From assembly GCA_964358485.1 (NCBI GenBank), contig CAYHPY010000025.1, forward strand, positions 1 to 42,758: a stretch of DNA of 42,758 nucleotides, read 5' to 3'. Below are positions 1 to 7,102 of this stretch, piece after piece. The number at the start of each line of letters is the position of its first letter. Within the stretch, counting starts at the first letter, position 1. This stretch comes from CAYHPY01 sp964358485. GTDB taxonomy: Bacteria > Elusimicrobiota > Elusimicrobia > UBA1565 > UBA9628. The notes beneath the pieces are model-generated. The model was not told the DNA's origin. It saw only the letters and a list, made by a program, of their open reading frames with translations, and did no database searches. A program made the translations under genes and the position numbers.

Positions 1-1202
1 CCGCACTTGACGCATTTGCTAACATCCACCCCAAAGATGCGCCCAAGGCATGCCGCCCAACTTCGCGCCGCCCGGCTCACCGCTCGCGCCGCTTTCGCCG
101 CTTCCCCCACAACGCCCGTCACCGCCAGCCCCGAACGGATCAGCTGAAAATTAGCCCGTTCCCGCGCCGCCTGCGTCACGGCCCGCCTTAAAGGCGAGCG
201 CGGGGCCAAGGCTCCGTGGTAACGAACCAAATGGACGCGCGCAGGGGGAATCAAACGCGCGAATTTCGCCAGGAAATCAGTCGGCTTGAATTCCACAACG
301 CCGGCCAGGCCGTCATGACCCTTCTTCGGCCAATAACGAACGACGCCGTTCTTGTAAGACAGCCTTTTTACCGATATCGCGGGCCTGGTGATATAACCCA
401 GAAGCCTTCCAAGGCCCTCCCGGTCCCCCGCCTCGATGCGGACGGAACCGTCCAGCGAGAACCCCCCATGCGGCCGGGTCGTCAATTCCTCCAAGGCTTC
501 CTCGGGAAGGACCCGGAGCCTCCTCATCCGGAGAAGAACTTTCCTCCTGATGAGACGGCTCAATTGCGCCAATTCGATCAGACCGGGCTGGGGGGCTTCG
601 TGGAACCTGAGCGCCCCCTCCGCCAAAGAAAAGGCCCCATCGGAGACCACGGCGTGGACGTGAACATGGAGATTGACCCGGGAGCCGAAGCGCTGGATGG
701 AGTGCATTTGCGCCGGGACCGCGCCGGCCACGGCCTTTCCGGCGTAAAAGCGGGTCAACTGGGCCGCCAGAATTCGCGAGAGTTCCCCCGGGAGGCGCTT
801 GTCGCGATTAATGAAATAGCGCAGGCGTTTGGGAATCACCAGAACCCATTGACGATATGGAACTTCCGGAAGCAGATCCGCGAGCGCTCGGGCACTTTCC
901 AGGGCGGAGCGTTTGGCGTCGCAGGAGGGACAAGATGAGCGGCGTTTGCAGGAGAACGGCACGAAGAGGCTGTCCCCGCATTTTCCGCAAAGGTAACGGG
1001 CCACCCCGAAGCGGTGGACCCCGCAGGCCAGGAAGGCTCTTAGGGAATCCTCCGCGCAAGGCTCCGGGCCGGGCGCCGGATTGCCCCGCAGGTCCGCCAC
1101 CCAACTCTCCAATTCATCCAGGACGATCCGGTATAGGGGGCTTTGCCGCGCCCGGCGGGGCTCGTAGGCCCGCGCGGAGGCGGGCGGGGAATAGAGATTC
1201 AC
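1..1202 (-). CDS. IS91-family (HUH) transposase, truncated by window edge
   Basis: Single open frame of 400 codons running off the left edge. The N-terminal zinc-binding region shows CG..RYLCGKCG, then FSCKRR and CPSCDAKR (residues about 70-110), the arrangement typical of IS91/ISCR transposases. The HUH motif is H179-V-H181-V-H183, followed by AVVSDGAF. The likely catalytic tyrosine is Y270 in GYITRP, followed by VKRL. The last visible residues are KCVKCG, probably the start of the C-terminal Cys pair, so only a few residues seem missing. The start is GTG at 1200-1202; an in-frame TAA lies three codons upstream, so the frame cannot extend further. A purine run (AAGGGGGAG) touches the start codon, which is closer than normal for a ribosome site. 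IS91 elements move by rolling-circle replication through single-stranded DNA. Element ends are not visible, so activity is unknown. Confidence 0.88.
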   Translation of the reverse strand, partial: MNLYSPPASARAYEPRRARQSPLYRIVLDELESWVADLRGNPAPGPEPCAEDSLRAFLACGVHRFGVARYLCGKCGDSLFVPFSCKRRSSCPSCDAKRSALESARALADLLPEVPYRQWVLVIPKRLRYFINRDKRLPGELSRILAAQLTRFYAGKAVAGAVPAQMHSIQRFGSRVNLHVHVHAVVSDGAFSLAEGALRFHEAPQPGLIELAQLSRLIRRKVLLRMRRLRVLPEEALEELTTRPHGGFSLDGSVRIEAGDREGLGRLLGYITRPAISVKRLSYKNGVVRYWPKKGHDGLAGVVEFKPTDFLAKFARLIPPARVHLVRYHGALAPRSPLRRAVTQAARERANFQLIRSGLAVTGVVGEAAKAARAVSRAARSWAACLGRIFGVDVSKCVKC

Positions 1203-1292
1203 TCCCCCTTAATACGATTGAACCCCCGGATTTGTTCCAGCCCTTGGGCGGGGAGCCGGGCGCGCGATAACGGGCCGACTAGCCGGCCGGAT
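1203..1292. other. Short gap between transposase start and receiver gene end
   Basis: Ninety bases with no gene. The terminal end of the IS91-type element should lie in or near this gap, but no clear end sequence could be identified by eye. Confidence 0.3.
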
Positions 1293-1670
1293 TTACTTGA
1301 TCGAGTCTTTCAACGCCTGAACCAGGCGCGTGCCCATGACGGGCTTGGGGAGGTAGCGGACCTCCATGGACAGCAGTTCCTTGCGCTCACGATCGTCCAA
1401 AACCCGCGCTGAGAGGGCGAAGATGGGGGTTTTGGCGTGCAGGGGATTGGCGCGCAGGCTTTTGATGACCGAAAAGCCGTTCATGTGGGGCATCATCAGA
1501 TCGAGCACGACCGCGTCATAGCTTTCCTTGCTCAGACGCTCAAGGGCCTCCACCGGGTTGTTGCAAATGGAAATGTCAAAGCCCTTGATCCCCAGGATGG
1601 CCCCGACCAGATCGGTCATTTCGATCTCATCGTCCAAAAGAAACACCCTTTTCTTGGCGGGAAGGCTCAT
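1293..1670 (-). CDS. Stand-alone response-regulator receiver domain
   Basis: A 125-residue CheY-like receiver with no output domain. The acidic pocket is D13/D14 (LLDDE), the phosphoacceptor is D57 (VVLDLMMP), the switch Ser is S88 (FALSA) and the conserved Lys is K109 (LPKPV), so all phosphorylation residues are present. The chosen start, ATG at 1668-1670, gives MSLPAKKRVFLLDDE and has GAGG five bases upstream; a longer frame to 1703 would add 11 residues of no family character. The gene is divergent from the Pel operon 80 bases away, so it may act with it, for example by docking on a diguanylate cyclase or kinase elsewhere, but the sequence does not show its partner. No histidine kinase is present in the window. 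Confidence 0.9.
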   Translation of the reverse strand: MSLPAKKRVFLLDDEIEMTDLVGAILGIKGFDISICNNPVEALERLSKESYDAVVLDLMMPHMNGFSVIKSLRANPLHAKTPIFALSARVLDDRERKELLSMEVRYLPKPVMGTRLVQALKDSIK

Positions 1671-1750
1671 GGATGCCTCAATTATATGACAAAACGGCCG
1701 CATGCGCCGGAACCGGCTCGAATTCGCGTCAAAATGATAAACTGGCCCCC
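1671..1750. promoter_or_regulatory. Divergent promoter region, receiver gene / Pel operon
   Basis: On the minus strand a perfect TATAAT (1681-1686) lies 10 bases before the receiver ATG. On the plus strand TAAACT (1738-1743) lies 7 bases before the ATG at 1751, with no Shine-Dalgarno sequence between. No convincing -35 hexamer is seen for either. The plus-strand site would place the transcript start at or next to the start codon. Confidence 0.4.
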
Positions 1751-2812
1751 ATGAAATCCTTTTATTTATTCTTTCTTCTATTACCGCTCTCGCTTTCCCC
1801 GAGGCGGGCGGAGGGCCGAATGGTGTCCCCCGAGCAGAGAAAGGACGCCATCCGGCGGGGCCGCCTCTGGCAAGCCGTCGATGTCACCGCCATGGACACC
1901 CTCAACGGCCCCGTCGGGGGAGGCTCCTACAAACTTTCCGAGGAAATCCCCTGCCGCTACGAAGAGCGGGACCCCAAGAAGCCCATCGGCGGGCACTCCC
2001 CCAAATTCCCCTGCCACGACGCGGCGGGAAACCGTTTGAAGGTCAAATACGGGGCGGGCAATCCCGAGGTTTACGGCGAGGTGGCGGCCACTCGCCTGTT
2101 CTGGGCCTTGGGCTTTTACGCCGAGCGGATGTATTCCGTGAAAATCCTCTGCGACAATTGCCCCGTGGACCCCTTTGTTTCGAGTTCTACCCCGCGCGCC
2201 TTGCGGACTTTCGAGCCCGCCACCGTCCAAAAGCGCTTGGCCGGCGAGGAACTGTCCGAGACCAAGGACGAGGGCTGGACCTTCGATGAATTGGAGTGGG
2301 TGGACGAGACAGCCGGAGGGGCACCCAAGGCCCACGTGGACGCATTCAAGCTCCTGGCCGCGATGGTCAACCACGGGGACAACACCCCCAACCAGCAGAG
2401 GATTCTTTGCCTGGAAGACGATCCGGATTGTCGGCGGCCCGTCCTTTACGCCACCGACCTCGGTTCCACCTTCGGGGGCCGGGATTTCATGACCTCCTAC
2501 CGCCATTGGTCCAAGAAAAAATCCGTTTGGAAGGACGCCGCCAAGTGCGTGGCGGACTTCCAAGGCAGCACCTCCTTTCGGGATCCCAAAATCTCCGAGG
2601 CCGGCCGAAAATTCCTGTCCGACCTCCTGGAACGCCTCTCGGAGGCCCAGATCCGGGACCTCTTCCGGGGAGCGCGCCTGGACCTCCTCGGCAAGCAGGA
2701 ACGGCCCGTCCCCGGCCCCGATGGGAAGGTCCGACCGGTCGGCGTCGACGATTGGGTCAGGGTCTTTCTCAAGAAACGCGAGCAGATCCGGTCCGCCCGG
2801 TGTCCTTCCTAA
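1751..2812 (+). CDS. Secreted kinase-like protein opening the Pel operon
   Basis: 353 residues. It starts with a signal peptide (MKSFYLFFLLLPLSLS, about residues 1-20), which decides the ATG at 1751 over the upstream extension to 1673. The mature protein carries a pattern like atypical kinases of the HipA/Fam20C/PI-kinase type: K97/K99 in LKVKYG, E110 in a following helix (YGEVAATRLFWALG), HGDNTPN at 208-214 as a possible catalytic loop, and ATDLGSTFG with D236 as a DFG-like metal site. Six or more Cys residues (C68, C88, C134, C137, C220, C227) fit an oxidising periplasm. No exact family was recognised and kinase activity is inference. It is the first gene of the operon; its last 13 bases overlap the next gene, so it is probably co-expressed with the Pel genes. 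It is not a standard Pel component. Confidence 0.6.
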   Translation: MKSFYLFFLLLPLSLSPRRAEGRMVSPEQRKDAIRRGRLWQAVDVTAMDTLNGPVGGGSYKLSEEIPCRYEERDPKKPIGGHSPKFPCHDAAGNRLKVKYGAGNPEVYGEVAATRLFWALGFYAERMYSVKILCDNCPVDPFVSSSTPRALRTFEPATVQKRLAGEELSETKDEGWTFDELEWVDETAGGAPKAHVDAFKLLAAMVNHGDNTPNQQRILCLEDDPDCRRPVLYATDLGSTFGGRDFMTSYRHWSKKKSVWKDAAKCVADFQGSTSFRDPKISEAGRKFLSDLLERLSEAQIRDLFRGARLDLLGKQERPVPGPDGKVRPVGVDDWVRVFLKKREQIRSARCPS

Positions 2813-3624
2813 CCGCCCTATTCCTCATGGGGGGCGCCTGGGGAGAGGCGGCTCGGCTCCCCAAGCCGCAAAGTTGGGCGTGCTTCTACGGGGCCCACCT
2901 TTCCAGCGCGGCCTGGCGCTCCCTGGAATTGATCATCGCCGATCCCGACAATCTTCGCGCTCCCTCCGAGGCCGGCCCCCTGCGCCTGGCCTATGTCAGC
3001 GCCGGAGAGGCCGATGAACGCCGCTGGTTCTGGCCGCAAGTCCAAGGCAAGGACTATCTCATCGAGCCCAACCCGGATTGGGCCGGAGCGCACCGCGTGG
3101 ACCTCCGATCCCCCGATTGGCGGGCCCTGCTCATCAGCACCGTCATCCCGGCCGCCCTGGCCCGGGGCTGGCAGGGCGTCATGCTGGACACCTTGGACAC
3201 CGCCGAATATTTCGAGTCCAGCGCCCCCGCGCGATTTCCGGGCTCCATCGAGGCCGCGGCGGGATTTGTCCGGGACCTGCGGGCGGCCCACCCGGAGATC
3301 ATCATCGTGGTCAACAACGCCTTTCCGGTCTTAGAAAGAGCCGAGGAGGCCATTGATGGAGTCTTGGTCGAGGATCTTTACACCCGCTGCGCGCCCGATA
3401 AAGCCTGCGTCCGGCCGCCCAAGGATGAGGCCCGGCGGCGGGAAGAATACATGAAAAAATTCAAGGCCAGGACCGGCAAGCCGGTCCTGGTAATAATCTA
3501 CGCCCAGCCGGGGGAAATGAAATCCCGCTTAGTCGCCGATTCGGTCAAGCGCGCACGAAAGGCGGGGTTTTCCCCTTATGTCGGCGGCCCGACGCTGGAG
3601 CGCCTGGGGCTGGTCCGCCCATGA
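2800..3624 (+). CDS. pelA: PelA hydrolase part: GH114/GH166-like alpha-1,4-polygalactosaminidase
   Basis: 274 residues. GTG at 2800 is chosen because it gives a signal peptide (VSFLTALFLMGGAWGEA); ATG at 2827 would remove most of it. The TIM-barrel glycosidase pattern is clear: WACFYG at the start of the barrel, LAYVSAGEAD, GVMLDTLDT with D130/D133 and GVLVEDLYT with E191 as likely catalytic acids, then VIIYAQPG. This is the domain that forms the N-terminal hydrolase of PelA, which cleaves partly deacetylated alpha-1,4-GalNAc/GalN polymer in the periplasm. Here it is a separate gene; the following gene holds the rest of PelA, joined by an ATGA overlap. In Pseudomonas PelA both parts are one protein of about 950 residues. 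Confidence 0.8.
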   Translation: MSFLTALFLMGGAWGEAARLPKPQSWACFYGAHLSSAAWRSLELIIADPDNLRAPSEAGPLRLAYVSAGEADERRWFWPQVQGKDYLIEPNPDWAGAHRVDLRSPDWRALLISTVIPAALARGWQGVMLDTLDTAEYFESSAPARFPGSIEAAAGFVRDLRAAHPEIIIVVNNAFPVLERAEEAIDGVLVEDLYTRCAPDKACVRPPKDEARRREEYMKKFKARTGKPVLVIIYAQPGEMKSRLVADSVKRARKAGFSPYVGGPTLERLGLVRP

Positions 3625-5672
3625 CGCTCCTGGCGGCTCTGTTTATTTGGGTCGCGCCCGTCTTGGCCGCGGACTCCCTGATCCCCCGGAAAATCCTGGC
3701 CCTCTACGACCCCGCCCAGATTCCCGGAGGTTCCCGGGACATCGCATTCCACCCGGTCCATCAACACGCGGAGGTGGTCCTCAATTATCTGGGCCTGGCC
3801 GTGGAATACCTGGACGTCACCAAGCCCCTTCCCGCCCCGGCCGCCCTCTCGGAGGTTCGCGGAATCCTCTCCTGGGCCCCGGCCTTGGCCGCCTACGATG
3901 ATCCGCGCCCCATTTGCCGCTGGCTGGATTCGGCGATGAAAGCCGGGGTCCGCGTGGCACTGGTCGGCCAGGTCGGACTCTTCCCGCGCAAAGGCTCCCA
4001 CGGGCGGCTCGAGCCCGAGTGCGAGGCCGCCCTGAAAACCCTGGGGGCCGAGACCCGGGACAATCTCCGGGTGGATCCCCTCACGGTCAAGATCGATAGG
4101 CAGGACAAAAAAACGGTCGGAATGGAACGCCAGCCCGACATCACGGAACGGGGCGTCGTCCCCGTCCTCAAGCTGGAACCCGGCTCGGTCTCCCACCTGA
4201 GTCTGGCCTTGAATTTCGGAGCCGTCCGTCGGACCGATCCGGTGGCCACGACCCCGCGCGGCGGAATCTCCCTCGACCCCTTTTTCATGTTCTCCTCCGA
4301 AGAGGTCGAACCCAAGCAATACTTTTGGATCACCGATCCATTCGCATTTTTCGAACGCGCCTTCGCGACCGCCGGTCTGCCCCGGCCCGACCCGACGACG
4401 CTGAGCGGGCGCCGCCTCTTCCTGAACCGGATCGATGGAGACGGCTTCTTCAACCGCAGCGAACTGGACCGAAGGATGACCAGCGGGGAAATATTCGAAC
4501 GGGAGATCCTGGAGCGCCACCCGGATTTACCCATGACGATTTCCCTGATCGCCGGCTATTACGACCTGGCCCTTTACAACGACCCCGCCTCCCTCAAGCT
4601 GACCCGGCGCATCCTGGCCCGGACCAACGTCGAGCCCGCTTCCCACGCGTACGCCCACCCTCTCGTCTGGAAGACCGGAGCGGTTGCCCTCCAAATCCCG
4701 AAATACACCATGAATCCCCGCAAGGAAATCGTCGGCTCCGGGAAAATGATCGAAGAGCGTCTGCTTCCCCCCGGGAGACGGATCCGGTTGTTCCAATGGA
4801 CCGGGGACTGCCTTCCCTCCGAAGGGGACCTGCGCCTGGCCCGGGAAGCGGGCCTCCTGCAGATCAACGGCGGGGGCGGGCGTTTCGATCGGCGCTTTCC
4901 CAGCTACGCCCATCTCTATCCGCTGAGCCGTTCCGTCGGGGCCGAGCGCCAGATCTACGCCCCGACCTCCAACGAGAACGATTTCACCAATCTTTGGAGC
5001 GGACCGTATTACGGCTACCGGGAAGTCGTGGAAACCTTCGAGCGGACCGGGTCCCCCCGCCGGATCAAGCCCGTGGATCTTTATTACCACTTCTACAGCG
5101 CGGAGAAATTCGCCGCGCTCGACGCCGTCAAGAAGGCGCACGATTGGGCGGCCGCCCGGCCCCTCATCCCGATCTGGAGCGGTCGCTACGCCGAGATCGT
5201 CGAAGGTTTTTTTCAAATAAAAATCCATCGGCCCGCCCCGGGCCGTTTCCGGCTGGAAGGCGGCGCCTCCCTGCGGACGATTCGATTCGACGAGGCGGCT
5301 GGATGGCCGGACCTGGGCGCGTCCAAAGGGGTCATCGGCTACAAACGCGAGGTCGGCAGTCTCTACGTCTCTTTGGCCGAAACGGCCCCGCGGGAGCTCG
5401 TCCTGTCTCCCGCCCCCGGCCCGGAGGTGCGCTTGGAGGAGGCCGATTTCGAGGTCTTCGGCTGGAATCCCGCCTCGGGGGGCGTGGATTTCAGGCGCGA
5501 CGCGCGGCGCCCCGGGGAATGCGTCCTGGGCGGACTCTCCCCGGGCCGCTCCTACCGCGCCCGCGCCCCGGGCCTGGACGCGCTGATTCCCGCCGACGCC
5601 CGGGGCCTTCTGCGCCTGCGCCTGCCCGCCGCCACAGGGGGACTTGTCCAAGTCGAGGTCCGCCCCGCGTGA
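3621..5672 (+). CDS. pelA: PelA deacetylase part: flavodoxin-like region plus NodB-like deacetylase
   Basis: 683 residues, with a signal peptide (MTLLAALFIWVAPVLAA). Residues about 24-240 look like the alpha/beta middle region of PelA (LALYDPAQ..., WLDSAMKAGVRVALVG). The deacetylase follows: LNRIDGDG with D272/D274 as metal/base Asp, SHAYAHP with H342 and H346 as the HxxxH metal motif, WTGDCLP (393-399) and LYYHFYS with H490. A C-terminal beta-rich region of about 140 residues follows. It should remove N-acetyl groups from the Pel polymer in the periplasm, making it cationic for export. The gene overlaps the hydrolase gene by four bases (ATGA) and the next gene by four (GTGA). Family assignment is firm at the domain level; the split from the hydrolase domain is unusual. 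Confidence 0.8.
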   Translation: MTLLAALFIWVAPVLAADSLIPRKILALYDPAQIPGGSRDIAFHPVHQHAEVVLNYLGLAVEYLDVTKPLPAPAALSEVRGILSWAPALAAYDDPRPICRWLDSAMKAGVRVALVGQVGLFPRKGSHGRLEPECEAALKTLGAETRDNLRVDPLTVKIDRQDKKTVGMERQPDITERGVVPVLKLEPGSVSHLSLALNFGAVRRTDPVATTPRGGISLDPFFMFSSEEVEPKQYFWITDPFAFFERAFATAGLPRPDPTTLSGRRLFLNRIDGDGFFNRSELDRRMTSGEIFEREILERHPDLPMTISLIAGYYDLALYNDPASLKLTRRILARTNVEPASHAYAHPLVWKTGAVALQIPKYTMNPRKEIVGSGKMIEERLLPPGRRIRLFQWTGDCLPSEGDLRLAREAGLLQINGGGGRFDRRFPSYAHLYPLSRSVGAERQIYAPTSNENDFTNLWSGPYYGYREVVETFERTGSPRRIKPVDLYYHFYSAEKFAALDAVKKAHDWAAARPLIPIWSGRYAEIVEGFFQIKIHRPAPGRFRLEGGASLRTIRFDEAAGWPDLGASKGVIGYKREVGSLYVSLAETAPRELVLSPAPGPEVRLEEADFEVFGWNPASGGVDFRRDARRPGECVLGGLSPGRSYRARAPGLDALIPADARGLLRLRLPAATGGLVQVEVRPA

Positions 5673-7102
5673 CGGTCTTTTCCTGGACCGAGACGAGCTT
5701 GTTTTTGGCCGCGACGGCGGCGGTGGGCGGGCTCCTTTATCCCAGCGAGTACACCCGGGGGATCATGCACCGCGACACCGGGGACCGGACCAAGGCCGTG
5801 TCTTTTCTGGAAGATTTCCTCCGGCGCAACCCGCATCACAAGGGAGCGGTCCTGGCTCTCGGGCAAGCCTACGAGGCCGGAGGCCGCCCCGAGGAGGCGG
5901 TCGCGCCCCTGCTCGCTTTTTACCGCCACCGCCGCGGGGACTTGGAGGCCGGCCGAGAACTCCTGGGCCTGATGGACCGGGCCGGCCTCATGGAAAAATC
6001 CGACGCCTTCCGCTGGGAGCTCATTTCGGACCTCCGCGCCCTGCCGTCTCCCCCCGTCCCGGAACTCAACGCCATGCTTTACCAGGCCTTTCAGACGGCG
6101 GCCGCGCGCCAGGATGATGAGGGGACGACCAAGGCCTTGTCCCTTCTGGCCGAGGTCTCGAGCGATTCGGAGGGTTACCGAAGCCTCATGGTCCGCCTTC
6201 TCCTGGAACGAGGCCGGTTGGACGCCGCGGTGAAGCTCCTCGGCGACGCCGCGAAACGCTCTCCCCTCAACCCGGAACTGCGCCGCACCGTCGCCCACCT
6301 GCACGGACTCCGGGGCGACGAGGCCGCGGCCCTCGCCGAGCTCGACGACGCCGCCCGGCTCATGCCTCTGGAGCCCGGGCTCCTGGCCGACCGCGGCGAG
6401 CTTCACACCCGTGGGCGCCGTTGGGCAAAGGCCGAAGCCGATTTTCGACGCCTGGTGGAGCTCCAACCGGCGGAGCCCGCCTGGAGCCGGGAACTGGCCC
6501 GCGCCCTCCTGGAGCTGGGACGCTTCCCGGAGGCCGTCCGACTCTACGAGGGCTTGGTCCGAGCCCGGCCCCAGGAACGCGAGCGCTGGTGGAACTTGAT
6601 CTACGCCCATTCCGATCGGAAGCTCCATGACGGGGCGGCGCGTTGGTTGAAGGAATATCTGGCCCAATTTCCCGGGGATGACGAGGCCGCGGCCTTGCTG
6701 GTGCACGAATTCGAATCCGCCGGCCGTCTGGACGAGGCTATCCGGGCCCTCCAGGACCGGGTGAACCTCGACCCCCGAAACGCCGCCCGCCGAAAGAACC
6801 TGGTGAACCTCCTCATGGAGGAGGAACGCTTCGAGGAAGCCGCCGAGGAGTACTTCCTGCTCGCCGCCCTGGAACCCGCCGACCGGGAGCATTGGATGAC
6901 CTTGGCCTACGTTTTGGAGACGCTCGGAAGACAACGCGAGGCCGCCGCGGCCCTCGAAGGCTACTTGGCCCGCTTTCCCCGCGACGGCAAGGCGGCGGAA
7001 CAGCTGGCCGGGCTCTATTTGGAATTGGGCGAAAAACAAAAATCCATCGCGGTCCTCCGCCGGTATTTCAAAGGACGCGACGCGGGGAAAACGGCCCCAT
7101 GA
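5669..7102 (+). CDS. pelB: PelB N-terminal part: inner-membrane-anchored TPR protein
   Basis: 477 residues. The GTG at 5669 overlaps the previous stop (GTGA) and gives an N-terminal membrane segment (TSLFLAATAAVGGLLYP) right at the start; the open frame extends much further upstream only because GC-rich DNA has few stops. After the anchor come tandem TPR repeats through nearly the whole chain, for example GAVLALGQAYEAGGRPEEA, AWSRELARALLELGRFPEA and HWMTLAYVLETLGRQREA. In Pseudomonas PelB, a membrane anchor, about 19 TPRs and a beta-barrel form one protein of about 1,190 residues. This gene plus the next add up to about 1,096 residues with the same order of parts, so I read it as the anchor/TPR half of a split PelB. 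It should scaffold PelA and guide polymer to the barrel. Confidence 0.65.
   Translation: MTVFSWTETSLFLAATAAVGGLLYPSEYTRGIMHRDTGDRTKAVSFLEDFLRRNPHHKGAVLALGQAYEAGGRPEEAVAPLLAFYRHRRGDLEAGRELLGLMDRAGLMEKSDAFRWELISDLRALPSPPVPELNAMLYQAFQTAAARQDDEGTTKALSLLAEVSSDSEGYRSLMVRLLLERGRLDAAVKLLGDAAKRSPLNPELRRTVAHLHGLRGDEAAALAELDDAARLMPLEPGLLADRGELHTRGRRWAKAEADFRRLVELQPAEPAWSRELARALLELGRFPEAVRLYEGLVRARPQERERWWNLIYAHSDRKLHDGAARWLKEYLAQFPGDDEAAALLVHEFESAGRLDEAIRALQDRVNLDPRNAARRKNLVNLLMEEERFEEAAEEYFLLAALEPADREHWMTLAYVLETLGRQREAAAALEGYLARFPRDGKAAEQLAGLYLELGEKQKSIAVLRRYFKGRDAGKTAP

Noticed and set aside
216..938. Plus-strand frame opposite the transposase
   Set aside because: The minus strand gives a coherent IS91-type protein with zinc-binding Cys, HUH and Tyr motifs; the plus frame gives none.
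4325..5668. Upstream extension of the pelB anchor/TPR gene
   Set aside because: It runs inside the PelA deacetylase in another frame and is Arg/Pro-rich. The GTG at 5669 with a membrane anchor right after it is the sensible start.
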